Below, one piece after another: positions 1-6,870 of a DNA stretch of 12,606 nt; the stretch's first letter is position 1; the number at the start of each line of letters is the position of its first letter. The stretch covers positions 1 to 12,606 of the forward strand of contig WTBX01000101.1 of assembly GCA_013138855.1 (NCBI GenBank). Direction: 5' to 3'. The notes under the pieces are model-generated. The model did not search any database, was not told the origin of the DNA, and saw nothing but the letters and a program-made list of their open reading frames with translations. The position numbers and the translations under genes are program-made. This stretch comes from Methylococcaceae bacterium. Its GTDB lineage: Bacteria; Pseudomonadota; Gammaproteobacteria; Methylococcales; Methylomonadaceae.

Positions 1-467
1 CATTGCTGCTTGATTTCTTCGATTTCATCTAAGGAGAGTTCGCGCGATAAAATAATGCGTTCAATACCTTGTTTCTGCCAAAATTTCACCGCTGCATAAT
101 TCACTGTATTTGCTTGCACAGATAAATGTAGCGGCATATCAGGCCATTTTTCCTTAGTCATCATGATTAAACCAGGATCAGCCATAATTATGGCATCAGG
201 CTTCATGGCGATAATGGGTTCTAAATCATCAATAAAGGTTTTAACTTTGGCGTTATGAGGAATGACATTCGCTGCCAGAAAAAACTTCTTGCCTAAGCTG
301 TGAGCTTCATTGATACCGATGGCAAGATTGTCGGATAAAAAGTCATTATTTCGGACTCGCAAGCTATAACGTGGTTGTCCTGCATAAACAGCATCTGCGC
401 CATAGGCAAAGGCATAACGCATATTTCTGATAGTGCCAGCAGGGGAAAGAAGTTCGATTTTTTTCAT
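1..467 (-). CDS. trhP: TrhP (YegQ) tRNA hydroxylation protein, peptidase U32 family, partial
   Basis: I translated the minus strand from the ATG at 467-465; it stays open for 155 codons to the window edge. The protein begins MKKIELLSPAGTIRNMRYAF and continues with YGADAVYAGQPRYSLRVRN, INEAHSLGKKF, PDAIIMADPGLIMM, LHLSVQAN and IILSRELSLDEIEEI. These blocks match Escherichia coli YegQ/TrhP almost residue for residue as I recall it. The full protein is about 450 residues, so roughly the first third is present; the downstream Cys-rich part of the U32 domain lies outside the window. Known role of the family: prephenate-dependent hydroxylation of wobble uridine 34 to 5-hydroxyuridine in tRNA, earlier annotated as a collagenase-like protease. 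No strong Shine-Dalgarno is visible before the ATG. The end at base 1 is a window boundary, not a biological truncation. Confidence 0.93.
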   Translation of the reverse strand, partial: MKKIELLSPAGTIRNMRYAFAYGADAVYAGQPRYSLRVRNNDFLSDNLAIGINEAHSLGKKFFLAANVIPHNAKVKTFIDDLEPIIAMKPDAIIMADPGLIMMTKEKWPDMPLHLSVQANTVNYAAVKFWQKQGIERIILSRELSLDEIEEIKQQ

Positions 468-670
468 AAGTCATTAAGTATATTAGATAAAACTAGTATC
501 TATTTTACCGTAAATAACAGAGATATGATAAAAACCAACTATTTTACTGTGAATATGTTGTGCAAAAAAGTGTAAATAACAAATATTAGCGAGTGAAAGT
601 TTTCATTTTTGAGTTACAAAGACGTGAATTTTATGGGAATATGGCTTTGCTAATCTTGGGGTGTTAAAAG

Positions 671-725
671 CTGACAGGTCTCCATGTAGCTTTAAAATTC
701 TAAGAAGACCTGTCAGGTTTTCTCA
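671..725. repeat. Family 2 inverted repeat (CCTGACAGG type), copy 1
   Basis: CTGACAGGTCT at 671-681 is an exact reverse complement of AGACCTGTCAG at 706-716. Each arm is itself a short palindrome (CCTG-A-CAGG type). The same arms and the CATG-GATTT-like spacer recur at 5231-5292 and 7551-7612. This copy lies 51 bp before a REPIN, in the same order as the copy at 5231. Confidence 0.85.
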
Positions 726-776
726 TAAATTTGAGTTTCACGTAGCTACTTTAAAAAGTAGGGAAAAGTATAAAAC

Positions 777-860
777 GGAGATGCGACTTTTAGTCGCACA
801 GTGTGTTCTTTCTACAGTTTGAGTAATTATGACTCGTGCGCGACTCAAAGTCGCGTCTCC
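777..860. repeat. REPIN-like paired hairpin, family 1 short form, copy A
   Basis: The 84-bp element has an inverted left arm (777-799) and right arm (836-860). The left arm starts GGAG and contains TGCGACT-TTT-AGTCGCA. The right arm, read from its outer end, starts GGAG and contains CGCGACT-TTG-AGTCGCG. It has the same length as copy D (5331-5414), and the roughly 35-bp centre differs from D at only about four positions. In the left arm the outermost hairpin pair is T782-A798 instead of the C-G seen in other copies, so both sides changed together and the hairpin is kept. GGAG plus hairpin in inverted pairs fits the REP/BIME/REPIN class. Confidence 0.85.
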
Positions 861-997
861 AACACCCTGAAATTTAAAATAGATATTAAGCCTTATTGCA
901 TTATGAGTGGCTTACCGCCCGCTTTACGCTCATTTTGGATGAACGGTTAAGTCACACTCAGTATTTTTAAATACTTACCCTCATTTAGGCTTAAACA

Positions 998-1819
998 TTA
1001 TTCCTCAGTTTTAAAATCCCAGTTTTTTACAGCTTTTATATAATGTTTCATATCATGATCTTCAATGGCATCAATTTTCCTGTCTGCAATGGCCTCCATT
1101 GCGCCATCGATTGAATCCAAAAAGCGAAACCAAAATCCAGGATCTGTATAAATCCCGCCCTCTTCTGAGATGTATACTGAAGATCCCACATGACTATAAC
1201 CCATTAAACGAGCAGGAACACGAGTAACCAAATCATTATTATTTTGAAAACGAAAAAAACGTGACTTAGCTTCAATATCAAAAATATAAGAGGTTTCTTT
1301 GGTCATGGTTCTTGGCTGTCCAAACGTATAAACCGAGCTAAAAGGAAGGTCTTGATGAATAAATTGAGCGGCTGCAAGTGTTGCCATCGCTGCCCCTAAA
1401 CTATGCCCTGTAATAAATAAGGGACGCTTTTTAGCTTTTCTTAACGCTAAATAATGTTGATATAAACTGTCCCAAATATCTTTCAGTGAATTCCAAAAAC
1501 CACGATGAAAACTACCAAACAATACTTTTTCAGGAAAACCATTAATATTATCTATCCAGTCAGCAATCTCATCTGTTCCTCTAAAAGCCATGCATAAATA
1601 ATCTTGATGCTCAACTATCATGGCTTGCGCACTGTTGTGAGAGAAGCCTGTTACCGACATAAATTTGTCATCTTCTGCTTGCAAGTCTTTTAATATTCTA
1701 GCTTCATCAGGTGCGAAATCTTGCTCAGAACGCTTCCAATAAACCACTTGCGCCAATCGTGCCATCCAATAAGCATTATCTCCATTTAATGTGGTCGTAT
1801 AAGGTTTTATGGTTTTCAT
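998..1819 (-). CDS. Class 3 (fungal-type) lipase domain protein
   Basis: A 273-residue alpha/beta-hydrolase of the lipase class 3 family (Pfam Lipase_3). The nucleophile elbow is ITGHSLGAAMATLAA with Ser140. Asp196 in NNNDLVTRVP follows the FGQPR strand (166-170), and a likely catalytic His255 lies in the C-terminal DHDMKHY motif. MAFRGT (77-82) fits the oxyanion-hole region seen before the elbow in this family. There is no signal peptide or membrane segment, so the protein is probably cytoplasmic unless exported by a route not visible here. The family hydrolyses acylglycerols or other esters; the actual substrate cannot be read from the sequence. The start is supported by AAGGAAC about 8 bases upstream. 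It lies 144 bp downstream of bamE on the same strand, with a possible terminator between, so it is probably its own transcription unit. Confidence 0.88.
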   Translation of the reverse strand: MKTIKPYTTTLNGDNAYWMARLAQVVYWKRSEQDFAPDEARILKDLQAEDDKFMSVTGFSHNSAQAMIVEHQDYLCMAFRGTDEIADWIDNINGFPEKVLFGSFHRGFWNSLKDIWDSLYQHYLALRKAKKRPLFITGHSLGAAMATLAAAQFIHQDLPFSSVYTFGQPRTMTKETSYIFDIEAKSRFFRFQNNNDLVTRVPARLMGYSHVGSSVYISEEGGIYTDPGFWFRFLDSIDGAMEAIADRKIDAIEDHDMKHYIKAVKNWDFKTEE

Positions 1820-1911
1820 GGTTTAGTTCCTTGTTCACAAAAAAGTTGCTATTTTTATTATGTGTTTTATAACTATCAAAATTAAAGCACATTAATTTAT
1901 TTTCTGACGCA

Positions 1912-1947
1912 AAATAACGTTTTCCTCATCAAAGATTAACGTTATTT
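1912..1947 (-). terminator. Possible terminator hairpin after bamE
   Basis: AAATAACGTT (1912-1921) and AACGTTATTT (1938-1947) form a perfect 10-bp stem with a 16-base loop, 17 bp past the bamE stop. The loop is long, the stem is AT-rich and the T-run on the minus strand is short. It could equally be an operator-like inverted repeat in front of the lipase gene. Confidence 0.35.
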
Positions 1948-1963
1948 AAGTTGATAAGCGATT

Positions 1964-2644
1964 TTATTCTGGACTTGTTTTTTCTGTTACATCGTCTTCT
2001 ATTTCTGTTGCTTTTTGAGTTTCTTCGATGGGTTTTTCTTGTTCGACCGTTTCGTGTCTTTTTTCAACAATTTGCTCAGGTTCTTTTTCTAATGCTGCGG
2101 TTGTTGCTTTATTAGAGCCAGAAACATTTTCGGAATCAGAAACCGCGTTTGATTCATTCTCTTCTGTCACCGTAGTGTCTTCTATGTCAGAATCATCAGA
2201 GCTAATAAGTCTGACAAAATTTCCCCATAAGCTATGATCTAAATCTCTTTTAGGTACGTCAACAGTCATTTCTTTAGCGACTTTTTTAGCCGTATTATCA
2301 GGTCTAAAATCACCTTGAACGCCGATTAAAATATCGCCCTCAAAATATAAAGAAATTCGCAGTTGTTCTCTTGCTTCGCCACTAAGTTGACTAGAGTATA
2401 AATAGTCCCAACGTTTTTTATCAAAGACATCGACTAACATTGGCGACCCCATAATATATAAAACTTGCCGCTTATTCATGTTAGGTTTTAACTGGTTTAT
2501 CATCTCCTGAGAGACTCTGTTACCTTGTTGAATGTCTAAGGTATAAACACCTGGAAGGTTGTTCATAATGGTAGAACATCCGCTTAATGTTAAGCTGCCT
2601 AATAAGGCCAATGAAAAAAGCGATTTGCGCATAAGATAAAACAT
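1964..2644 (-). CDS. bamE: BamE (SmpA/OmlA) outer-membrane assembly lipoprotein with long acidic tail
   Basis: BamE is the small lipoprotein of the BAM complex that inserts beta-barrel proteins into the outer membrane. The N-terminus is a lipoprotein signal (MRKSLFSLALLGSLTLSGC, lipobox LSGC, Cys23 in this numbering). The BamE fold is recognisable in YTLDIQQGN (34-42), QLKPNMNKRQVLYIMGSP (51-68) and the RWDYLY strand (78-83). After about residue 115 comes an unusual extension of more than 100 residues rich in Glu, Asp, Ser and Thr, whereas E. coli BamE is only 113 residues long. The extension is probably disordered; its role is unknown. Two in-frame starts are possible: ATG at 2644, or ATG at 2632, which gives a more typical signal peptide. 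Neither has a clear Shine-Dalgarno. Divergence from fur is a classic gammaproteobacterial arrangement (omlA-fur). Confidence 0.92.
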   Translation of the reverse strand: MFYLMRKSLFSLALLGSLTLSGCSTIMNNLPGVYTLDIQQGNRVSQEMINQLKPNMNKRQVLYIMGSPMLVDVFDKKRWDYLYSSQLSGEAREQLRISLYFEGDILIGVQGDFRPDNTAKKVAKEMTVDVPKRDLDHSLWGNFVRLISSDDSDIEDTTVTEENESNAVSDSENVSGSNKATTAALEKEPEQIVEKRHETVEQEKPIEETQKATEIEDDVTEKTSPE

Positions 2645-2698
2645 GAGGAAAAAGATAAAAGGATACAGGATGTTAAGCCATTATCCTATAAAACTGTC

Positions 2699-2772
2699 TG
2701 CGATGAATGCGAAAAAAAGGCTACAATAGCGACTTTCTTATTCTATCGGAAACGTAAGAGGATGTATTTTTG
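2699..2772 (+). promoter_or_regulatory. fur leader: possible -10 box, Shine-Dalgarno and TTG start
   Basis: The 125-bp gap between bamE and fur must hold both promoters. On the plus strand TACAAT (2722-2727) is a reasonable -10, with only a weak -35-like match (TGCGAT, 2699-2704). AAGAGGA (2756-2762) is a good Shine-Dalgarno about 8 bases before the TTG at 2770. The nearby ATG at 2762 is in another frame and soon meets a stop, so TTG is the start. I could not make out a convincing Fur box. Confidence 0.45.
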
Positions 2773-3186
2773 GAAACTCAGGACTTAAGAAACGCGGGTT
2801 TAAAAGTGACTTTGCCCAGAGTCAAGATTTTAGAAATTTTAGAAAATCAAACTAATGACCGTCATTTAACTGCCGAACAACTCTATAAAATCCTGCTAAA
2901 AGAAGGCGAAGATATAGGGCTAGCAACGGTTTATCGCGTTTTAACGCAATTTGAGGGGGCGGGATTAGTCACGCGTCATCATTTTGAAGGTGGCAATTCG
3001 GTTTTTGAACTAGATTCAGGTACGCATCATGACCATATTCTGTGCATAAAATGCGGCAAGGTAGATGAGTTTACCGATGAAATTATCGAAAATGAGCAAA
3101 AGAAAATTGCTGATAAACTTGGCTATACACTCACCGACCACAGCCTTTATCTCTATGGTTTTTGCCTTGATTGCAAAAACACTTAA
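2770..3186 (+). CDS. fur: Ferric uptake regulator Fur
   Basis: A 138-residue Fur repressor that senses Fe(II) and binds Fur boxes to control iron uptake genes. The N-terminal winged helix contains the diagnostic GLKVTLPRVKILEIL (10-24) and GLATVYRVLTQFEGAGLVTRH (50-70). The dimerisation and metal domain begins near residue 83, with HHDH (86-89), the structural zinc pair Cys92/Cys95 (CIKC), and a second Cys pair, Cys132 and Cys135. His32, Glu80, His87 and His89 occupy the positions of the regulatory metal site; His124 lies in the conserved TDHSLYLYG. All key ligands are present, so the protein should be functional. The start is a TTG supported by AAGAGGA upstream. Close agreement with E. coli Fur across VFEL and HSLYLYG separates it from Zur and PerR. 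It ends 11 bp before lolC. Confidence 0.96.
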   Translation: METQDLRNAGLKVTLPRVKILEILENQTNDRHLTAEQLYKILLKEGEDIGLATVYRVLTQFEGAGLVTRHHFEGGNSVFELDSGTHHDHILCIKCGKVDEFTDEIIENEQKKIADKLGYTLTDHSLYLYGFCLDCKNT

Positions 3187-3197
3187 AATTTTACATT

Positions 3198-4448
3198 ATG
3201 TTTAAACCCCTTATTTTTTATATCGGTCTGCGTTATACGCGGGCAAAACGGCGCACACAGTTTATTTCTTTTATTACCTTAACCTCTGTTCTTGGCATTG
3301 CTTTAGGTGTTACTGCATTAATCGCAGTGTTATCGGTGATGAATGGTTTCGAGGCCGAGTTGCGTGAGCGTATTTTAGGTATGACCTCACATAGCACGAT
3401 CACCAGTAAATATGGTCATCTTGAAAATTGGCAAAAACTTGAACAACGTCTTAAAGGTTCCCCTCATATAGAAGGAATGGCACCGTTTGTACGTGGTCAA
3501 GTGATGATTAATGCAGATAGACAAGTTAGCGGCACAGTGTTACGCGGTATTAGCCCGACTTATGAACCACAGGTTTCAGAAGTCGGTGAAAAAATGACGC
3601 AAGGACAATTGACGGACTTAACCGCTGGAAAATTTCAGATTATTTTAGGGGCAGAATTAGCCGCACATTTAGGCGTATTTTTAGGCGATAAAGTCACCGT
3701 GATTAGTCCGCAATTAAATTCCACCCCTGCGGGAATTTTACCTCGTCTACGTCGTTTTACGGTAAAGGGAATATTTAAAGTAGGGATGTATGAATATGAC
3801 CGTAATATGGCATTCATTCATATAGACGATGCGGCTAAATTATTTCGTTTAGGTAATAAAGTGTCAGGCTTGCGCTTAAAATTAGATGATGTTTTTAACG
3901 CACCGAGATTAAGTCATGAACTAGCCGCTAAACTGAATGGTGATGGTTATCGTGTTAGCGACTGGACTAAAGCCCATAGCAACTTTTTCCGTGCGGTGAA
4001 AACCGAAAAACGGGTGATGTTTATTATCTTATTATTAATTGTTGCAGTAGCTGCCTTTAATATTGTTTCAACCTTAGTGATGGTGGTGACTGATAAACGC
4101 GGTGACATCGCCATTTTAAAAACGCAAGGCCTATCTAGCCTATCAGTTATGGGAATTTTTATCGTACTAGGAACAGTGATTGGTGTTATCGGCACAGCGT
4201 TAGGGACATTAGGCGGGGTTTTATTGGCTTTAAATATAGAAACCATTGTGCCAGCGATTGAAAGTATGTTCGGGGTTGATTTTATGGCGGGCGATGTTTA
4301 TTACATTAGCGAAGTGCCTTCTAAATTAGTCTGGGAAGATGTTTATATGATTGCTGGAGTAGCGTTTATTTTATCGCTACTGGCAACGATTTATCCTGCA
4401 TGGCAAGCATCAAAAGTTAATCCAGCCGAGGTATTGCGCTATGAATGA
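3198..4448 (+). CDS. lolC: LolC/LolE-family lipoprotein-releasing ABC permease
   Basis: A 416-residue inner-membrane subunit of the Lol transporter, which extracts mature outer-membrane lipoproteins and hands them to LolA. It begins MFKPLIFYIGLRYTRAKRR, the usual LolC/E start. An upstream in-frame TTG at 3171 would overlap fur and is less likely. One N-terminal membrane helix (about 21-47, ending LSVMNGFE) precedes a periplasmic domain (about 50-265), followed by three helices (about 274-297, 316-346, 382-400). Family signatures include SVMNGFEAELRERILG, AVAAFNIVSTLVMVV, DKRGDIAILKTQGLS and the C-terminal YPAWQASKVNPAEVLRYE. It follows fur by 11 bp, and its last 8 bases overlap lolD. Only one permease is present in this cluster; many non-enteric bacteria have a single permease (called LolF) doing the work of LolC and LolE. 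Confidence 0.93.
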   Translation: MFKPLIFYIGLRYTRAKRRTQFISFITLTSVLGIALGVTALIAVLSVMNGFEAELRERILGMTSHSTITSKYGHLENWQKLEQRLKGSPHIEGMAPFVRGQVMINADRQVSGTVLRGISPTYEPQVSEVGEKMTQGQLTDLTAGKFQIILGAELAAHLGVFLGDKVTVISPQLNSTPAGILPRLRRFTVKGIFKVGMYEYDRNMAFIHIDDAAKLFRLGNKVSGLRLKLDDVFNAPRLSHELAAKLNGDGYRVSDWTKAHSNFFRAVKTEKRVMFIILLLIVAVAAFNIVSTLVMVVTDKRGDIAILKTQGLSSLSVMGIFIVLGTVIGVIGTALGTLGGVLLALNIETIVPAIESMFGVDFMAGDVYYISEVPSKLVWEDVYMIAGVAFILSLLATIYPAWQASKVNPAEVLRYE

Positions 4449-5136
4449 TGAAATTATTTTACAATGTCAAGGACTGACAAAACGCTATCAACAAGGTGAG
4501 TTGGATGTTCAAGTCTTAAAAGGCGTTGATTTACAAATTCACGCAGGTTCAAGAGTAGCGATTATGGGTGCGTCTGGTTCGGGTAAAAGTACCTTGTTGC
4601 ATTTATTAGGCGGGCTAGAAAAACCTAGCAGTGGTGAGGTGATTTTAGATCAAGTCGCCATTAATAAAATCAGCTCCTCAAAATTGGCTAAATTGCGTAA
4701 TCGTTCCTTAGGCTTTATTTATCAGTTTCATCATTTGCTCGGTGAATTTAGTTTATTAGAAAATGTTGCGATGCCGTTATTGATTGGTGATAAAAGCATT
4801 AAAGAGGCGCAGCATTTAGCAACTGAACTATTAGATCGCGTAGGTTTAGGGCATAGAGTTAAACATAAACCTGGTGAATTATCAGGGGGCGAACGTCAAC
4901 GTGCAGCCATTGCTAGAGCGTTAATTAATAAGCCTAAATGTGTATTAGCCGATGAGCCTACAGGTAATTTAGATAGTAAAACGGCTGAGAATATTTATCA
5001 GCTCATGCAAGAATTAAATCAAGAGCTGCATGTTAGTTTTTTAATCGTTACCCATGATGCTGATTTAGCGAATCGCATGGATACGGTGTTACACATGGAA
5101 GATGGTTTAATTGTGGACGCACTTACAGAGGAATAA
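4441..5136 (+). CDS. lolD: LolD, lipoprotein-releasing ABC transporter ATPase
   Basis: A 231-residue ATP-binding subunit that powers lipoprotein release together with the permease encoded just before it. Nucleotide-binding motifs appear in order and intact: Walker A GASGSGKST (43-51), Q-loop Gln95 in the LolD-typical FIYQFHHLL, signature LSGGERQR (147-154), Walker B CVLADEP (167-173) with catalytic Glu172, D-loop GNLDS, and switch His205 in VTHDADLA. ENVAMPLLIG (107-116) after the Q-loop is also typical of LolD and separates it from MacB and FtsE. The start ATG overlaps the lolC stop by 8 bp, which suggests translational coupling and explains the lack of a clear separate Shine-Dalgarno. The stop is followed within three bases by a half-REPIN repeat. 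Confidence 0.96.
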   Translation: MNDEIILQCQGLTKRYQQGELDVQVLKGVDLQIHAGSRVAIMGASGSGKSTLLHLLGGLEKPSSGEVILDQVAINKISSSKLAKLRNRSLGFIYQFHHLLGEFSLLENVAMPLLIGDKSIKEAQHLATELLDRVGLGHRVKHKPGELSGGERQRAAIARALINKPKCVLADEPTGNLDSKTAENIYQLMQELNQELHVSFLIVTHDADLANRMDTVLHMEDGLIVDALTEE

Positions 5137-5138
5137 GC

Positions 5139-5201
5139 GATATACGGAGACGCGACTTTTAGTCGCGCACGAGACCTAAAAATATCTCCAAAATCTATAA
5201 A
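5139..5201. repeat. Half REPIN (solo REP), family 1 long form, copy B
   Basis: It starts GATATACGGAG (5139-5149), then the hairpin CGCGACT-TTT-AGTCGCG, then a tail through AATCTATAAA at 5201. This is the reverse complement of the right half of copy F (9600-9730), including the outer flank GATATACGGAG and the inner stretch CACGAGACCTAAAA. The other half is missing. It lies 2 bp after the lolD stop, so its hairpin would be at the 3' end of the fur-lolCD transcript. It may act as a terminator or stabiliser there. Confidence 0.8.
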
Positions 5202-5230
5202 TTTAGAGAGATTAAAATACTTAAATTTAC

Positions 5231-5292
5231 GAAAAACCTGACAGGTCTTCATGGCGATTTAAAATTACTCGAAAGACCTGACAGGTCTGCTA
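5231..5292. repeat. Family 2 inverted repeat, copy 2
   Basis: AACCTGACAGGTCTTC (5235-5250) pairs with GAAAGACCTGACAGGTC (5271-5287) apart from one central base and the outermost positions. The left flank TACGAAAA and spacer start TTCATGG are shared with the copy at 7551. It stands between half-REPIN B and full REPIN D. Confidence 0.85.
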
Positions 5293-5330
5293 CCACGACA
5301 CTTATGTATCTACTTTAAAAGCATAATAAC

Positions 5331-5414
5331 GGAAACGCGACTTCTAGTCGCGCAGTGTGTTGTTTCTATGGTTTGAGTAAATATGACTCGTGCGCGACTA
5401 GAAGTCGCGTTTCC
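5331..5414. repeat. REPIN-like paired hairpin, family 1 short form, copy D
   Basis: An 84-bp element whose 24-bp arms (5331-5354 and 5391-5414) are perfect inverted repeats. Each arm contains the hairpin CGCGACT-TCT-AGTCGCG. Compared with copies A, F and G, the head reads GGAAAC instead of GGAGAC or GGAGCC, and the loop TCT instead of TTT. Both changes are present in both arms. The centre closely matches copy A, and the flanks are also shared with A (CTACTTTAAAA before, TTGAAATTTAAA-like after). Confidence 0.9.
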
Positions 5415-5477
5415 AATACCTTGAAATTTAAAGTAGCTACCATAAGTTTTTACACTGGCGAAATAGAAAATAAGCAG

Positions 5478-5720
5478 ATGAGCCTTAAACTAACCGAACT
5501 CAAAATTAAAACATTATTACAACTTTTCAATGACCGCTCAGATCATGATTTAGAGTTAGTGCTAACACTTAACGATAAAGACAATTCCATACGCGGTTAC
5601 GGCACAGGATTTAGAACAGGCGAAGAAGTCACCCATTTTATGGACTTGCTCAAAATAAAAGGCATAAAAGCCGAGCTTTTAAATGCCCATAGTTTTATTG
5701 TACAAGTCAATCCCTCATAA
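5478..5720 (+). CDS. Small hypothetical protein (80 aa) coupled to the dehydrogenase gene
   Basis: I do not recognise this protein. The frame is open further upstream, but those codons run through REPIN D, so I take the ATG at 5478 (MSLKLTELKIKTLLQLFND) as the start. The Shine-Dalgarno is weak (AAGCAG). The protein is soluble, with no membrane segment or signal. It has a likely amphipathic helix (4-18), then alternating segments DLELVLTLNDKDNSIRGYG and HSFIVQVNPS that look like beta strands around a second helix (EEVTHFMDLLKIKGIKAEL), suggesting a small alpha/beta fold. Its stop is one base before the dehydrogenase ATG, so the two are probably co-transcribed and may be functionally linked. 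Confidence 0.65.
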   Translation: MSLKLTELKIKTLLQLFNDRSDHDLELVLTLNDKDNSIRGYGTGFRTGEEVTHFMDLLKIKGIKAELLNAHSFIVQVNPS

Positions 5721-5721
5721 A

Positions 5722-6681
5722 ATGCAAGCCAGCTATCTAAAAAATCAACAACTCTTCTATGCTGATGACATTCCTGTTCCGCAACTTGAAAAAAACCAAG
5801 CCTTAGTCAAAGTCGAATTAGCAGGTATCTGTGCGACAGACTTGGCTTTATGTCAGGGCTATTATCCTTTTGAAGGTATTTTAGGGCATGAATTTGTAGG
5901 TACGATTGTCGATGCACCACAAGCTCCTGAAAGAGTGGGGCAGCGTGTCGTTGGTGAAATAAATATGCCTTGCGGCCATTGCACCCAATGTCAACAAGGT
6001 AGAACCAAACATTGCAGCAATCGCAAAGTTTTAGGCATTAAAGATCATCATGGCGCGTTTGCTGACTATTTAACCCTAGAGCTAGATAATTTATTGCCTG
6101 TTGCCGACTCAATCAGCAATCAACAAGCCGTTTTCACCGAGCCTTTAGCCGCTGCCTTAGCCATACAACAACAAATTCATATCACAGGCTCAATGCGTGT
6201 TCTAGTCATTGGCGGCGGACGTTTAGGGCAACTCATTGCGCGAACGCTGGCTTTAACAGGCTGTGATTTACAAGTTGTGGCACGTTATTCTTCCCAGCAA
6301 CAATTATTGCAACAACATTATATTGAGACTGTAGCGGAATCAAATATTCCTCACGCTACGTTTGATGTTGTCGTTGAAGCTAGTGGTAGTACGGAAGGAT
6401 TTAAAGCCGCACGTTCAGCAGTACGTCCACGCGGAACTATTGTATTAAAAACCACCACCAAAGCCCCAGTAAGCATAGATTCCTCTTGGGTTGTTGATGA
6501 AATTAAACTCATCGGTTCGCGTTGTGGTGATTTTAAACCTGCTTTGCGCTTATTAGAGCAAGGATTAATTCACCCAGAAGACTTAATTATGGACTCTTTT
6601 CCCTTAGCACAAACAAAAATAGCCTTTAAAAAAGCGGCTGAAAAAGGTGTCTTAAAAGTATTATTTGAGATGAACTCATAA
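5722..6681 (+). CDS. Zinc-dependent medium-chain alcohol dehydrogenase-like protein
   Basis: A 319-residue member of the MDR superfamily (GroES-like domain then Rossmann domain), of the type annotated as threonine dehydrogenase-like or alcohol dehydrogenase-like (COG1063). Catalytic zinc ligands are visible: Cys37 in GICATDL, His56 and Glu57 in GHEFVG, and Glu140 in FTEPLAAAL. The structural zinc lobe has four Cys (84, 87, 90, 98). The nucleotide-binding turn is VLVIGGGRLGQ (160-170), followed by VVVEASGS (216-223). Expected chemistry is NAD(P)-dependent oxidation of an alcohol or polyol, or the reverse; the substrate cannot be told. At about 320 residues it is slightly shorter than typical 340-350-residue members. 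I chose the ATG at 5722, one base after the 80-residue gene, rather than the upstream in-frame ATG at 5683 that lies inside that gene. Confidence 0.88.
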   Translation: MQASYLKNQQLFYADDIPVPQLEKNQALVKVELAGICATDLALCQGYYPFEGILGHEFVGTIVDAPQAPERVGQRVVGEINMPCGHCTQCQQGRTKHCSNRKVLGIKDHHGAFADYLTLELDNLLPVADSISNQQAVFTEPLAAALAIQQQIHITGSMRVLVIGGGRLGQLIARTLALTGCDLQVVARYSSQQQLLQQHYIETVAESNIPHATFDVVVEASGSTEGFKAARSAVRPRGTIVLKTTTKAPVSIDSSWVVDEIKLIGSRCGDFKPALRLLEQGLIHPEDLIMDSFPLAQTKIAFKKAAEKGVLKVLFEMNS

Positions 6682-6870
6682 GGCGAATAAACAGCTATGC
6701 GGTGAATTTTGCTTATTTTGTAGTTGTGTGATTAAATCGCCGAAGGCTTTTGTTCACCATGACGATTATCGCGGTGTCTAGTCGGTATTCAAGTTAGGTT
6801 TTGTGGCATCGCCTCACTGCGAAAACTAACTCAATAATTATAAATGGGGTAATAATTTGGAGATATTAAT

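Larger units (their letters stand above)
468..997. other. Intergenic region between trhP and the lipase, with two repeats
   Basis: About 530 bp with no convincing gene. It should contain the trhP promoter (minus strand, left end). Two similar AT-rich stretches, 500-518 (TATTTTACCGTAAATAA) and 539-556 (TATTTTACTGTGAATA), are direct repeats 40 bp apart upstream of trhP. The first contains the small palindrome TTTACCGTAAA. The right part carries a family 2 repeat (671-725) and a REPIN (777-860). A short open frame around 375-575 overlaps trhP antisense and is not a gene. Confidence 0.6.

Noticed and set aside
375..575. 66-codon plus-strand open frame at the trhP 5' end
   Set aside because: It lies antisense over the start of trhP and its AT-rich promoter region. 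It has no Shine-Dalgarno and no recognisable protein.
2028..2237. 69-codon Ser-rich plus-strand frame
   Set aside because: It is antisense to the low-complexity acidic tail of bamE, whose reversed codons give Ser-rich frames.
3635..4246. Two minus-strand frames within lolC
   Set aside because: Both are shadows of the well-supported lolC gene.
5355..5477. Upstream extension of the 80-residue gene to 5355
   Set aside because: The added codons read through REPIN D and its flank, which are repeat sequence; the ATG at 5478 is a more sensible start.
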